From positions 1-9,133 of the forward strand of contig CAZHUO010000040.1 in NCBI GenBank assembly GCA_964535715.1: a stretch of 9,133 bases of DNA, read 5' to 3'. The stretch comes from CAZCCC01 sp964535715 (GTDB lineage: Bacteria > Patescibacteriota > Patescibacteriia > Buchananbacterales > UBA6539). Both the position numbers and the translations under genes were made by a program. Positions 1 to 5,947 of this stretch are shown here, in pieces. Each line of letters begins with the position of its first letter. Positions within the stretch are counted from its first letter, which is position 1. The notes beneath the pieces were generated by a model that saw only the letters and a program-made list of their open reading frames with translations, made no database searches and was not told where the DNA came from.

Positions 1-102
1 GATGAAAACACCGAAGGAATTTGCTATGTCGCATTTGACATGAAAGAGAACGAAGTCTTGCATTTTATAAATAAATCTGTTATTATCAATTTTGTTAAAT
101 AG
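1..102 (+). CDS. C-terminal end of an unrecognised protein (5' part outside the window)
   Basis: The frame is open from the first base and ends in TAG at 100-102, giving the last 33 residues (DENTEGICYVAF... ending in INFVK). I do not recognise a family from so short a tail. It alternates short hydrophobic runs with acidic and polar residues, as in beta strands ending a soluble domain. The EGICYVAFD stretch loosely recalls the EGI/EGL blade motifs of the beta-propeller gene at 261-1115, but the match is too short to claim homology. The reading as a real gene end rests on the open frame and on the tRNA gene starting only 37 bases later. The function is unknown. Confidence 0.5.
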   Translation, partial: DENTEGICYVAFDMKENEVLHFINKSVIINFVK

Positions 103-109
103 GCGTCGC

Positions 110-136
110 GGTTAATTGTTAACTGTCAACTGTTAG
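110..136. repeat. Degenerate 7-bp tandem repeat upstream of tRNA-Lys
   Basis: The stretch reads as four consecutive heptamer-like units: GGTTAAT, TGTTAAC, TGTCAAC and TGTTAG (the last one base short). The units differ by one or two bases. It lies in the 37-base gap between the upstream stop codon and the tRNA-Lys. It could be slipped-strand repeat DNA or part of the tRNA promoter region. No function is shown by the sequence. Confidence 0.55.
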
Positions 137-139
137 TAT

Positions 140-215
140 GGGGAGTTAGCTCAGTCGGTAGAGCAGCAGCCTTTTAAGCTGATGGTCGTGGGTTCGATCC
201 CCGCACTCCCCACCA
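140..215 (+). tRNA. tRNA-Lys (anticodon TTT), CCA encoded
   Basis: A full cloverleaf can be drawn. The acceptor stem is GGGGAGT (140-146) with ACTCCCC (205-211). The D arm is GCTC/GAGC (149-152, 161-164). The anticodon arm has loop CTTTTAA (171-177), which gives anticodon TTT (173-175). The T arm is GTGGG/CCCGC (188-192, 200-204) around TTCGATC. The discriminator is A212 and CCA is encoded at 213-215, unlike the two other tRNAs in this window. The outermost anticodon-stem pair is a G166-A182 mismatch, leaving four good pairs. The promoter must lie in or just after the upstream gene: TGTTATTAT at 78-86 and TGTTAAATA at 93-101 both resemble extended -10 elements, but neither is certain. Confidence 0.96.
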
Positions 216-220
216 AAAAT

Positions 221-246
221 CCGTCTATAATTTTAAACGGTTTTTT
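221..246 (+). terminator. Intrinsic terminator after tRNA-Lys
   Basis: CCGT (221-224) pairs with ACGG (237-240), followed inward by a C-A mismatch and two more pairs, and is followed directly by TTTTTT (241-246). An A run (215-219) just upstream can pair with the T run. The position, six bases after the encoded CCA, suits termination of the tRNA transcript. The stem is short, so strength is uncertain. Confidence 0.55.
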
Positions 247-248
247 GA

Positions 249-254
249 TATACT
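249..254 (+). promoter_or_regulatory. Candidate -10 element (TATACT) abutting the 261 gene start
   Basis: TATACT ends six bases before the ATG at 261, so a transcript starting about seven bases downstream would begin at or next to the start codon (leaderless). No -35-like hexamer is visible at the right distance, because that region is the terminator stem. A second TATAAT at 226-231 would give a leader of about 20 bases with no Shine-Dalgarno sequence. Confidence 0.4.
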
Positions 255-260
255 ATATGA

Positions 261-1115
261 ATGAATAAGCTGTATAAATATAAAATATTAATAATATTGC
301 TAATTTTTTTGTCCATAGGTTCTATCTATGTTTTTTTGAAAATCCAATCTGAACTTAAAAAAGAAAGCAATTCGTTTTATCAATTACCGTATTTTTTACA
401 TGAAATTTCCGGAATAACCTATATTGATGATAGCCAAATTGCCGCTATTCAAGACGAGGACGGCTTTATATACATTTACGATCTAAATAAAAGAACAGTT
501 ATTGACACAATTAAATTTGAAAATTTTGGCGATTATGAAGGCATCGCCTTTGATGGCGAAAATTTTTATATCTTGCGAAGTGATGCAATTCTTTTCAAAA
601 TAACAAATGACAAAACTATAAAATACAATTTAGACATTGGCGCTAAAAATAATGAGGGCTTATGCTTTGATAAACAAAATAATCGACTTCTAATTGCCAC
701 TAAAAGTAAAGTTGAAAAAGGAAAGGAATATAAAGACAAAAGATATATTTATGCTTTTGATTTAAATAGTAATAAATTAATCTCCGAACCTTTGTTTGTA
801 ATTGATATAATTGAAATAGAAAATTTTGTTAATTCGGCAAATTCAAAACTGGAAGCAAAATCTGGCAGAAAAATCATTAAATTCAGGCCATCTGGAATAG
901 CAATTAATCCAAAGGATAATAATATCTACATTGTTTCAGCAATTGATAATATCATAATAATTTTAAATGAAACCGGCCAAGTTATTGACGTAAAACAACT
1001 GGATATCTCGGTCTTTAATAAACCTGAAGGCATTACTTTTTTGAAAAACGGCGAGGCTTTAATTGCCAACGAAGGAGGCCAAGGAATACCGACACTGATA
1101 AAATTAAATTTATAA
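261..1115 (+). CDS. Membrane-anchored SdiA-regulated (YjiK-like) beta-propeller protein
   Basis: This 284-residue protein has one N-terminal hydrophobic segment (about 7-27) after a Lys-rich start. That is a signal anchor or uncleaved signal peptide, placing the rest outside the membrane. The remainder repeats a blade motif ending in [EPS]G[IL]x[FYI]: EISGITY (48-54), DYEGIAF (91-97), NEGLCF (131-136), PSGIAI (210-215) and KPEGITF (254-260). This spacing and the FGDYEGIA core match the SdiA-regulated family (Pfam PF06977), a beta-propeller of unknown biochemical role; the name comes from regulation in enterobacteria and implies no quorum sensing here. The start is the ATG at 261; an ATG at 257 runs into TAA after three codons. 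No Shine-Dalgarno sequence precedes it. The alternative reading is a generic NHL-type or phytase-like propeller. The fold is well supported; ligand or activity is unknown. Confidence 0.8.
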   Translation: MNKLYKYKILIILLIFLSIGSIYVFLKIQSELKKESNSFYQLPYFLHEISGITYIDDSQIAAIQDEDGFIYIYDLNKRTVIDTIKFENFGDYEGIAFDGENFYILRSDAILFKITNDKTIKYNLDIGAKNNEGLCFDKQNNRLLIATKSKVEKGKEYKDKRYIYAFDLNSNKLISEPLFVIDIIEIENFVNSANSKLEAKSGRKIIKFRPSGIAINPKDNNIYIVSAIDNIIIILNETGQVIDVKQLDISVFNKPEGITFLKNGEALIANEGGQGIPTLIKLNL

Positions 1116-1129
1116 TTAAATAATTTTTA

Positions 1130-1157
1130 AATATTTGCTGATATAATGGCAAATATT
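1130..1157 (+). promoter_or_regulatory. Extended -10 promoter element inside a perfect 9-bp inverted repeat
   Basis: AATATTTGC (1130-1138) and GCAAATATT (1149-1157) are perfect reverse complements separated by ten bases. The spacer contains TGATATAAT (1139-1147), which matches an extended -10 (TGnTATAAT). Transcription would start near 1154, about 12 bases before the ATG at 1166. The repeat could be an operator over the promoter. It could also be a hairpin ending the upstream gene, but no T run follows it, which argues against an intrinsic terminator. Confidence 0.5.
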
Positions 1158-1165
1158 ATTTGCAT

Positions 1166-1807
1166 ATGAAGTTGCTTAAAATTTCAGCCATTATTCTGTT
1201 CTTTCCATTTTGTTTATTATTAATGACATTACTTTTCGGTTTTAGTCTGAATTTCTATGAAATTGAATACGACCAAGTCATAAGCATACAAAAAATAAGT
1301 AAAACCGAGGCTTTATTAAATGCCAATGACGTATATGATTACTTAAATGGCAAAAAGTATAATTTGAATTTCAGGTATACAGACAAAGAATTGCTTCACT
1401 TAAAAGACATAAAAATTATTATCTTTTGGGTAAAATTATTTACCCTTATTTTATTTGTTTTAATATGCATTATTCTCATTTTAATATATAAAAAAAAGGG
1501 GATTGGAGTTTTGATCAAAACAATATTTTATGCAAACGCCATCTCCTTCCTCGCCTTTTTGGGAATTGGAGTTGTTTTAATTCTAAGTTTTGATTGGATT
1601 TTTTTATTATTTCACCAAATATTTTTTAGAAACGACTATTGGCTGCTTGATCCAAATACTGAAATGCTTATTAATTTTTTTCCGCCGCAATTTTTCGGAG
1701 ATTTAATTTTTAGAATCAGCCAAACAGCAATGCTAATAAACGTTTTTCTTACAGTTTTTACGGGAATATTTCTAGCTAGAAACAAAATAAAGACATCCAA
1801 AACATAG
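1166..1807 (+). CDS. DUF1461/TIGR01906 membrane protein, Lit-like lipoprotein transacylase candidate
   Basis: This 213-residue protein has four hydrophobic segments (about 5-27, 84-108, 117-145, 184-205), with an outside loop between the first two. Family hallmarks are LLHLKDIK (76-83), FHQIFFRNDYW (149-159) and INFFPPQFF (169-177), which match the DUF1461/TIGR01906 family. Members in Enterococcus faecalis and Bacillus cereus are Lit, which moves an acyl chain within the diacylglyceryl-cysteine of lipoproteins to make the lyso form. The two candidate catalytic histidines are H78 and H150. Their 72-residue spacing equals that of the Lit histidines as I remember them (85 and 157). The ATG at 1166 is preferred to a TTG at 1160 because the hydrophobic segment follows at once and no ribosome site supports either. 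Family membership is well supported; the enzymatic role here is inferred. Confidence 0.75.
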   Translation: MKLLKISAIILFFPFCLLLMTLLFGFSLNFYEIEYDQVISIQKISKTEALLNANDVYDYLNGKKYNLNFRYTDKELLHLKDIKIIIFWVKLFTLILFVLICIILILIYKKKGIGVLIKTIFYANAISFLAFLGIGVVLILSFDWIFLLFHQIFFRNDYWLLDPNTEMLINFFPPQFFGDLIFRISQTAMLINVFLTVFTGIFLARNKIKTSKT

Positions 1808-1809
1808 CC

Positions 1810-1838
1810 TTGCTGTGTTTATTTAATATAGGTATAAT
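1810..1838 (+). promoter_or_regulatory. Candidate promoter for the patatin gene
   Basis: TTGCTG (1810-1815) and TATAAT (1833-1838) are separated by 17 bases. The -10 matches the consensus fully and the -35 matches in its first three bases. The -10 ends eight bases before the ATG at 1847, so the predicted transcript has essentially no leader. Confidence 0.55.
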
Positions 1839-1846
1839 AAAAAAAT

Positions 1847-2665
1847 ATGGAGAATAACAGAAAAAAAATCGGCTTAGCTTTAGGCAGCGGGGGAGTTAAA
1901 GGTCTTGCTCACATCGGCGTAATTAAGGTTTTGGTAGAAAATAATATTCCAATTGACTATCTTGCTGGCTCCAGTGCAGGAGCATTGATCGGGGCAAGCT
2001 TTGCCGCATCCAAAGATATTGATAAAATTGAAAAAATTGTTTTAAATACCAACTGGAAAAGAGCAATGGTTTTAGTTGATCCGGCCTTCAAAAGTGGAGG
2101 ATTGATTGGCGGAAAAAAGCTGGAAAAATTAATTAAAGAATGGCTTGGAGAAATTGATTTTATCAAATTAAAAATTCCTTTAGCCATTATTGCAACCGAT
2201 CTGATCACTGGAAGAGAAGTCAATATTATCCAAGGTGACATTATCAAAGCAATTTTGGCCAGCTCGTCAGTGCCGCCTCTTTTTAAGCCAATTGAATACC
2301 AAGGCTATTGGCTTTCCGATGGCGGCTTATCTAATCCTGTACCGGTTAATGCTGTTAAAAAAATGGGATCAGAAATCGTTATTGGCGTCAATTTAGATGC
2401 CGGCAAATTCAACGAAAATGGCGATGATTTTAAGCATACTTCTCTGTCAAAAATATCCATTCGGGCATTAAATATACTTAGGCACAATTTGGCAAAAAAT
2501 TCTTTTCAATCGGCTGATATTATCATTGAACCAAATGTCCCGGAAATCGGCCTTATCGGCTGGAACCAATTTTTTAATGCAGAACAAGTAAAAAAAATCA
2601 TAAAAGCCGGACAGGAAGCAGCAAATTTTGTTTTGCCGCAGATAAAAAATCATATTAAGCCATAA
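1847..2665 (+). CDS. Patatin-like phospholipase, RssA/YchK type
   Basis: This 272-residue protein has the three patatin signatures in order. The oxyanion-hole glycine loop is GSGGVKG (13-19). The nucleophile elbow is GSSAG (41-45), with Ser43 as catalytic serine. The catalytic Asp is in DGG (158-160, Asp158). Together they form the Ser-Asp dyad of patatin-type acyl hydrolases (Pfam PF01734). The length, the lack of a membrane segment and the N-terminal LALGSGGVKGLAHIGVI pattern fit the small bacterial RssA/YchK group, predicted cytoplasmic. The substrate is probably a phospholipid or other acyl ester; the exact one cannot be read from sequence. The gene follows the Lit-like gene by 39 bases but has its own promoter-like element and no Shine-Dalgarno sequence. 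The next gene is separated by a terminator. All catalytic residues are present, so it should be active. Confidence 0.92.
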   Translation: MENNRKKIGLALGSGGVKGLAHIGVIKVLVENNIPIDYLAGSSAGALIGASFAASKDIDKIEKIVLNTNWKRAMVLVDPAFKSGGLIGGKKLEKLIKEWLGEIDFIKLKIPLAIIATDLITGREVNIIQGDIIKAILASSSVPPLFKPIEYQGYWLSDGGLSNPVPVNAVKKMGSEIVIGVNLDAGKFNENGDDFKHTSLSKISIRALNILRHNLAKNSFQSADIIIEPNVPEIGLIGWNQFFNAEQVKKIIKAGQEAANFVLPQIKNHIKP

Positions 2666-2704
2666 AAATTGCCACAAAATATAGATTATAATGGCGATTT
2701 TTTT
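2664..2704 (+). terminator. Intrinsic terminator after the patatin gene
   Basis: ATTGCCA (2668-2674) pairs with TGGCGAT (2692-2698), with one T-G wobble, and the stem can lengthen by A-T pairs to about 11 bp. A run of seven T (2698-2704) follows. It begins at the stop codon of the patatin gene. The loop also contains a TATAAT (2687-2692), probably by chance in this AT-rich DNA. Confidence 0.65.
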
Positions 2705-2711
2705 ATTTTTG

Positions 2712-2720
2712 TGTTATAAT
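2712..2720 (+). promoter_or_regulatory. Extended -10 element for the P-type ATPase gene
   Basis: TGTTATAAT is a full extended -10 (TGnTATAAT), identical over nine bases to the one before the ftsB-like gene at 5528-5536. The -35 region (TGGCGA, 2692-2697, spacing 17) is poor and overlaps the terminator stem. Transcription would start near 2727, giving a leader of about 26 bases with no Shine-Dalgarno sequence. Confidence 0.55.
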
Positions 2721-2752
2721 ATTATCTGTATAAGCTATAAAAAAATATAAAG

Positions 2753-5455
2753 ATGGAGAAATATTTCTGGCACTCAATGCCGATAAATAAAATTTTTACC
2801 AAGCTTAACTCCGATAAAATTGGCTTAACAAAAAATGAGGCTGAAATCAGATTAAAAAAGTTCGGCCAAAATAAGCTGCCTGAAGAAAAAAAACTATCAA
2901 GCTTGATTATTGTTTTAAACCAATTTAAAAGCCCACTAGTCTTTGTTTTAGTAGTGGCAGCCGTAATTTCATTTTTGCTGGGAGATTTCATTGACATGAC
3001 CGTTATATTAATAGCGGTTTTTATAAATACAATCTTAGGATTTTACCAGGAAAACAAAGCAAATAAAGCTATTACTTATCTTAAAAAACTTATTGACTAC
3101 AAGGCTAAAGTAATGAGAGATGGAAATGAAATTGAGATAAGCGCAAAGGATATTGTTCTTGGGGATATAATTTTTCTTAATGCCGGTGACAAAATACCGG
3201 CTGATTGCAGACTGATATCCGTAGATAATTTTCAAGTTGTCGAAGCGGCACTAACCGGAGAATCTGTACCATCCGACAAAAATATTGCAATATTAAAAGA
3301 AGATATTCCTTTAGCTGACCGGGAAAATATGGTTTATTCCGGCACCGTAGTTTCTAAAGGAAAAGCTACCGCCATAGTTTGCGAAACCGCCATCAATACC
3401 GAGCTTGGAAAAATAACTATGATGGTAAAAGAAACCAGAGAAGAACTCACTCCACTGCAGCAGCAATTGTCAAAATTTAGCAAGACATTAACTTATGCCG
3501 TAATCGGCATCTGCGGACTGATTATTCTTATTGGTAAAATCCAGGGTCGCCCTGTTTTCGGAATAGGCGATGAAGCAAAAATAGGAATGTTAAATACCGC
3601 AACGGCAATTGCCGTTGCTGCCATTCCCGAGGGTTTGTTAATTTCAGTGACTGCGATATTAGCTATCGGCATGCAGGCAATATTAAAAGAAAAAGCTTTG
3701 GTCAGAAGGCTTATTGCGGCCGAAACTTTGGGCAGCGTTTCTATTATTTGTACCGATAAAACCGGCACTCTGACTGAAGGAAAAATGCAGGTGTCAAAAG
3801 TCATAACCTTGGGAAAAGAAATCTCATTGAATGAATTGCTTAAATTTGAAAATTCCACAAAATTAAAAGATCACGACTTAATAATTAAAATCGCCTCGCT
3901 CTGCAATGATGCGGTGATTGAAAATCCCAATGATGAACTGACAAATTGGAAAATTATTGGCGATCCGACCGAAACTGGCTTGCTGCTTGGAGCAATTCAA
4001 TCCGGCATTCCTTATGAAATAATGGTAAATCGCCAGTTGAGAATATCTGAAATTCCTTTTGATTCAGAGCTGAAATATATGGCAACATTAAACAAACTTG
4101 ATAAAGAAAAAAACGTAATTTACATAAAGGGTGCTCCAGAAAAAATAATTGCCATGTCCTCAATGATGAGAATAAACGGAAAAAAAGAAAATATTACCGA
4201 GGCAAAAATAAAATCGCTTAAAAGCCAATATGAAAAACTTACCGGCCAAGGCTTAAGAATTTTAGCTTTTGCCTATAAACAAATCAAAAAAACCAATGAA
4301 ATAATGCTAAAAGACCAATTGAATGATCTTGTTTTTGCAGGATTTATCGCTTTGAAGGATCCGCTGAGAAAAGAAGCAAAACAGACTTTTGAAATGGCAA
4401 AAAAAGCCGGTATTCGGCCAATAATAATTACCGGCGACCATAAACTGACCGCCAAGGCAATTGTCAAAGAATTGGGAATAGAAATTGAAGAAAAAAATAT
4501 TTTAGAAGGAAAAGATCTAGATGAAATAAGTGATGACGAATTGCATAAAATAGTCACTGAAATTGATATTTACGCCCGGGTTGAGCCAAAACATAAGTTA
4601 AGAATAATAAATGCTTGGCAAAAAAAGGGCGAGGTTGTTGCTATGACTGGCGACGGAATTAATGACGCGCCGGCAATTAAAGCCGCCGATATTGGCATTG
4701 CTTTGGGCTCTGGCACCGATGTAGCCAAGGAAACTTCTGACATGGTTCTTTTGGACGATAACTTTAAAACGATAATATCGGCAATTGAAAAAGGCCGGAT
4801 AATATTTGAAAATATCAGAAAGGTTATTTTGTACTTATTGTCTGACAGCTTCTCGGAAATAATCTTGATTAGCGGATCATTGATTTTCGGACTGCCACTG
4901 CCGATATTACCAATTCAAATTATCTGGATAAATCTGATTGATGACGGCTTGCCAAATTTAGCTTTGACATTTGAACCAGGTGAAAAGGAGATTATGTCGG
5001 ATAAGCCTCGAGAAAAATCAAAAAAGATACTTGATAAAGAAATGAAAATTCTGATTTTCTCGATCGGCATATTTGTCAACATCGTTTTATTGGCATTATT
5101 TTTAATATTAGTAAAACTGAATTATGAAATCAGCTACATCAGAACTCTAATTTTTGCAATTCTTGGAATAGATTCTCTATTATATGTATTTTCCTGCCGA
5201 AATCTGAGGCATTCAATACTTACCCAAAATCCTTTTTCAAACAAATATCTTGTCGTTGCCGTATTAATCGGATTACTTCTCCAATTATTGGTAATATACC
5301 AGCCAAACCTCCAAGGGATATTTGATACGATAAGCCTTGGCCTTAAAGACTGGATTTTGGTTGTTGCTTTAGCAATACTTCCGATTATTGGCATTGAAGC
5401 GGCCAAACATCACTTTATTGTCAGAAATAAAAAAAGGTTGATTTCCGCCCAATAA
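2753..5455 (+). CDS. Calcium-type cation-transporting P-type ATPase (P2 family)
   Basis: This 900-residue membrane pump couples ATP hydrolysis to cation transport. It is complete: N-terminal cation-ATPase domain (about 1-75), actuator loop with TGES (168-171), PEGL in the fourth membrane helix (292-295), phosphorylation site DKTGTLT (Asp335), nucleotide-domain KGAPEK (459-464), TGD (560-562), hinge MTGDGINDAP (631-640), and six C-terminal helices, ten in all. The NLIDDGLPNLAL stretch in helix 6 (727-738) resembles SERCA-type calcium pumps. Compared with SERCA, the helix-4 Glu (Glu293), helix-5 Glu771 (Glu702) and helix-6 Asn796 and Asp800 (Asn727, Asp731) are kept. Asn768 is Ser699 and Thr799 is Asp730. 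Calcium is the best guess; Mn2+ or another cation is possible. No heavy-metal CxxC domain is present, which excludes the P1B copper/zinc type. It stands alone between a terminator and a new promoter. Confidence 0.93.
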   Translation: MEKYFWHSMPINKIFTKLNSDKIGLTKNEAEIRLKKFGQNKLPEEKKLSSLIIVLNQFKSPLVFVLVVAAVISFLLGDFIDMTVILIAVFINTILGFYQENKANKAITYLKKLIDYKAKVMRDGNEIEISAKDIVLGDIIFLNAGDKIPADCRLISVDNFQVVEAALTGESVPSDKNIAILKEDIPLADRENMVYSGTVVSKGKATAIVCETAINTELGKITMMVKETREELTPLQQQLSKFSKTLTYAVIGICGLIILIGKIQGRPVFGIGDEAKIGMLNTATAIAVAAIPEGLLISVTAILAIGMQAILKEKALVRRLIAAETLGSVSIICTDKTGTLTEGKMQVSKVITLGKEISLNELLKFENSTKLKDHDLIIKIASLCNDAVIENPNDELTNWKIIGDPTETGLLLGAIQSGIPYEIMVNRQLRISEIPFDSELKYMATLNKLDKEKNVIYIKGAPEKIIAMSSMMRINGKKENITEAKIKSLKSQYEKLTGQGLRILAFAYKQIKKTNEIMLKDQLNDLVFAGFIALKDPLRKEAKQTFEMAKKAGIRPIIITGDHKLTAKAIVKELGIEIEEKNILEGKDLDEISDDELHKIVTEIDIYARVEPKHKLRIINAWQKKGEVVAMTGDGINDAPAIKAADIGIALGSGTDVAKETSDMVLLDDNFKTIISAIEKGRIIFENIRKVILYLLSDSFSEIILISGSLIFGLPLPILPIQIIWINLIDDGLPNLALTFEPGEKEIMSDKPREKSKKILDKEMKILIFSIGIFVNIVLLALFLILVKLNYEISYIRTLIFAILGIDSLLYVFSCRNLRHSILTQNPFSNKYLVVAVLIGLLLQLLVIYQPNLQGIFDTISLGLKDWILVVALAILPIIGIEAAKHHFIVRNKKRLISAQ

Positions 5456-5501
5456 GCAACATTGTTGAATAAAGGCATTTTTTTGAAATCATTTAACGGA
5501 T

Positions 5502-5518
5502 AATTTATTGAATAAATT
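5502..5518. repeat. Inverted repeat overlapping the ftsB-like gene's -35 element
   Basis: AATTTAT (5502-5508), TGA, then ATAAATT (5512-5518) is a perfect 7-bp inverted repeat covering the -35 hexamer TTGAAT (5508-5513). It is a possible operator, but such AT-only palindromes arise easily in this base composition. Confidence 0.35.
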
Positions 5519-5536
5519 GTAAAATATTGTTATAAT
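5508..5536 (+). promoter_or_regulatory. Strong sigma70-type promoter for the ftsB-ppiC pair
   Basis: TTGAAT (5508-5513) and TATAAT (5531-5536) are spaced by exactly 17 bases, with an extended TG at 5528-5529. This is the best promoter match in the window. Transcription would start near 5543, about ten bases before the ATG at 5553. Confidence 0.75.
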
Positions 5537-5552
5537 CCTTACAGACTCTGCC

Positions 5553-5945
5553 ATGATAAATAGTTTTAAAAAAGCAAATAAGAAATGGAAAAATAAGATT
5601 ATTTTTATTATTCTGCTGATAATTTTGATAGCTACCGGATTGAATTTGTATAAAAGCCGCTTGAAAAAAAGCCAAATCAATCAAGAAATCATTGGGTTGC
5701 AAGGTGAAATACAAAATCTAGAAAAACAAAACTTAGAGCTGAATGAATTGATTGAATATTTTAATTCGGATGCATACATTGAGGAACGAGCAAGAATAAA
5801 TCTGGGTCTGAAAAAAGAAGGTGAAAAAGTTGTAATCTTGCCAGAAATTCAAAAGGTCGGGGATAAAATTCAAGTTTTAGGCGAAACGGAAAATTCAGAA
5901 AAATCAAATCCTAAAAAATGGTGGGATTATTTTTTTAAAAAATAA
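5553..5945 (+). CDS. ftsB: FtsB/DivIC-like septum formation initiator
   Basis: This 130-residue bitopic membrane protein is expected in the division septum, where FtsB/DivIC partners FtsL and FtsQ/DivIB to activate septal peptidoglycan synthesis. A Lys-rich cytoplasmic stretch (1-15) is followed by a membrane helix (about 16-33). A coiled coil follows (about 36-70, with repeated Leu/Ile and Glu/Gln), then the conserved block YIEERARINLGL (75-86) leading into GEKVVIL. These match the septum formation initiator family (Pfam PF04977). The tail ends in NPKKWWDYFFKK (119-130), an aromatic-basic end that might lie on the membrane. The gene has a strong promoter, no Shine-Dalgarno sequence and lies two bases before the parvulin gene. 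FtsL-like proteins share this architecture, but the YIEERAR block favours FtsB/DivIC. Confidence 0.85.
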   Translation: MINSFKKANKKWKNKIIFIILLIILIATGLNLYKSRLKKSQINQEIIGLQGEIQNLEKQNLELNELIEYFNSDAYIEERARINLGLKKEGEKVVILPEIQKVGDKIQVLGETENSEKSNPKKWWDYFFKK

Positions 5946-5947
5946 AT

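Noticed and set aside
1160..1165. TTG start two codons upstream of the Lit-like gene's ATG
   Set aside because: It adds only two residues, lies just after the inverted repeat and has no ribosome site; the ATG at 1166 is the simpler start.
1957..2677. Minus-strand open frames opposite the patatin gene (and similar ones opposite the ATPase and parvulin genes)
   Set aside because: They are shadows of well-supported plus-strand genes, with no recognisable domains of their own.
2687..2692. TATAAT in the loop of the terminator after the patatin gene, as a promoter for the ATPase gene
   Set aside because: It has no suitable -35 and lies inside a convincing terminator hairpin; the extended -10 at 2712-2720 is better placed.
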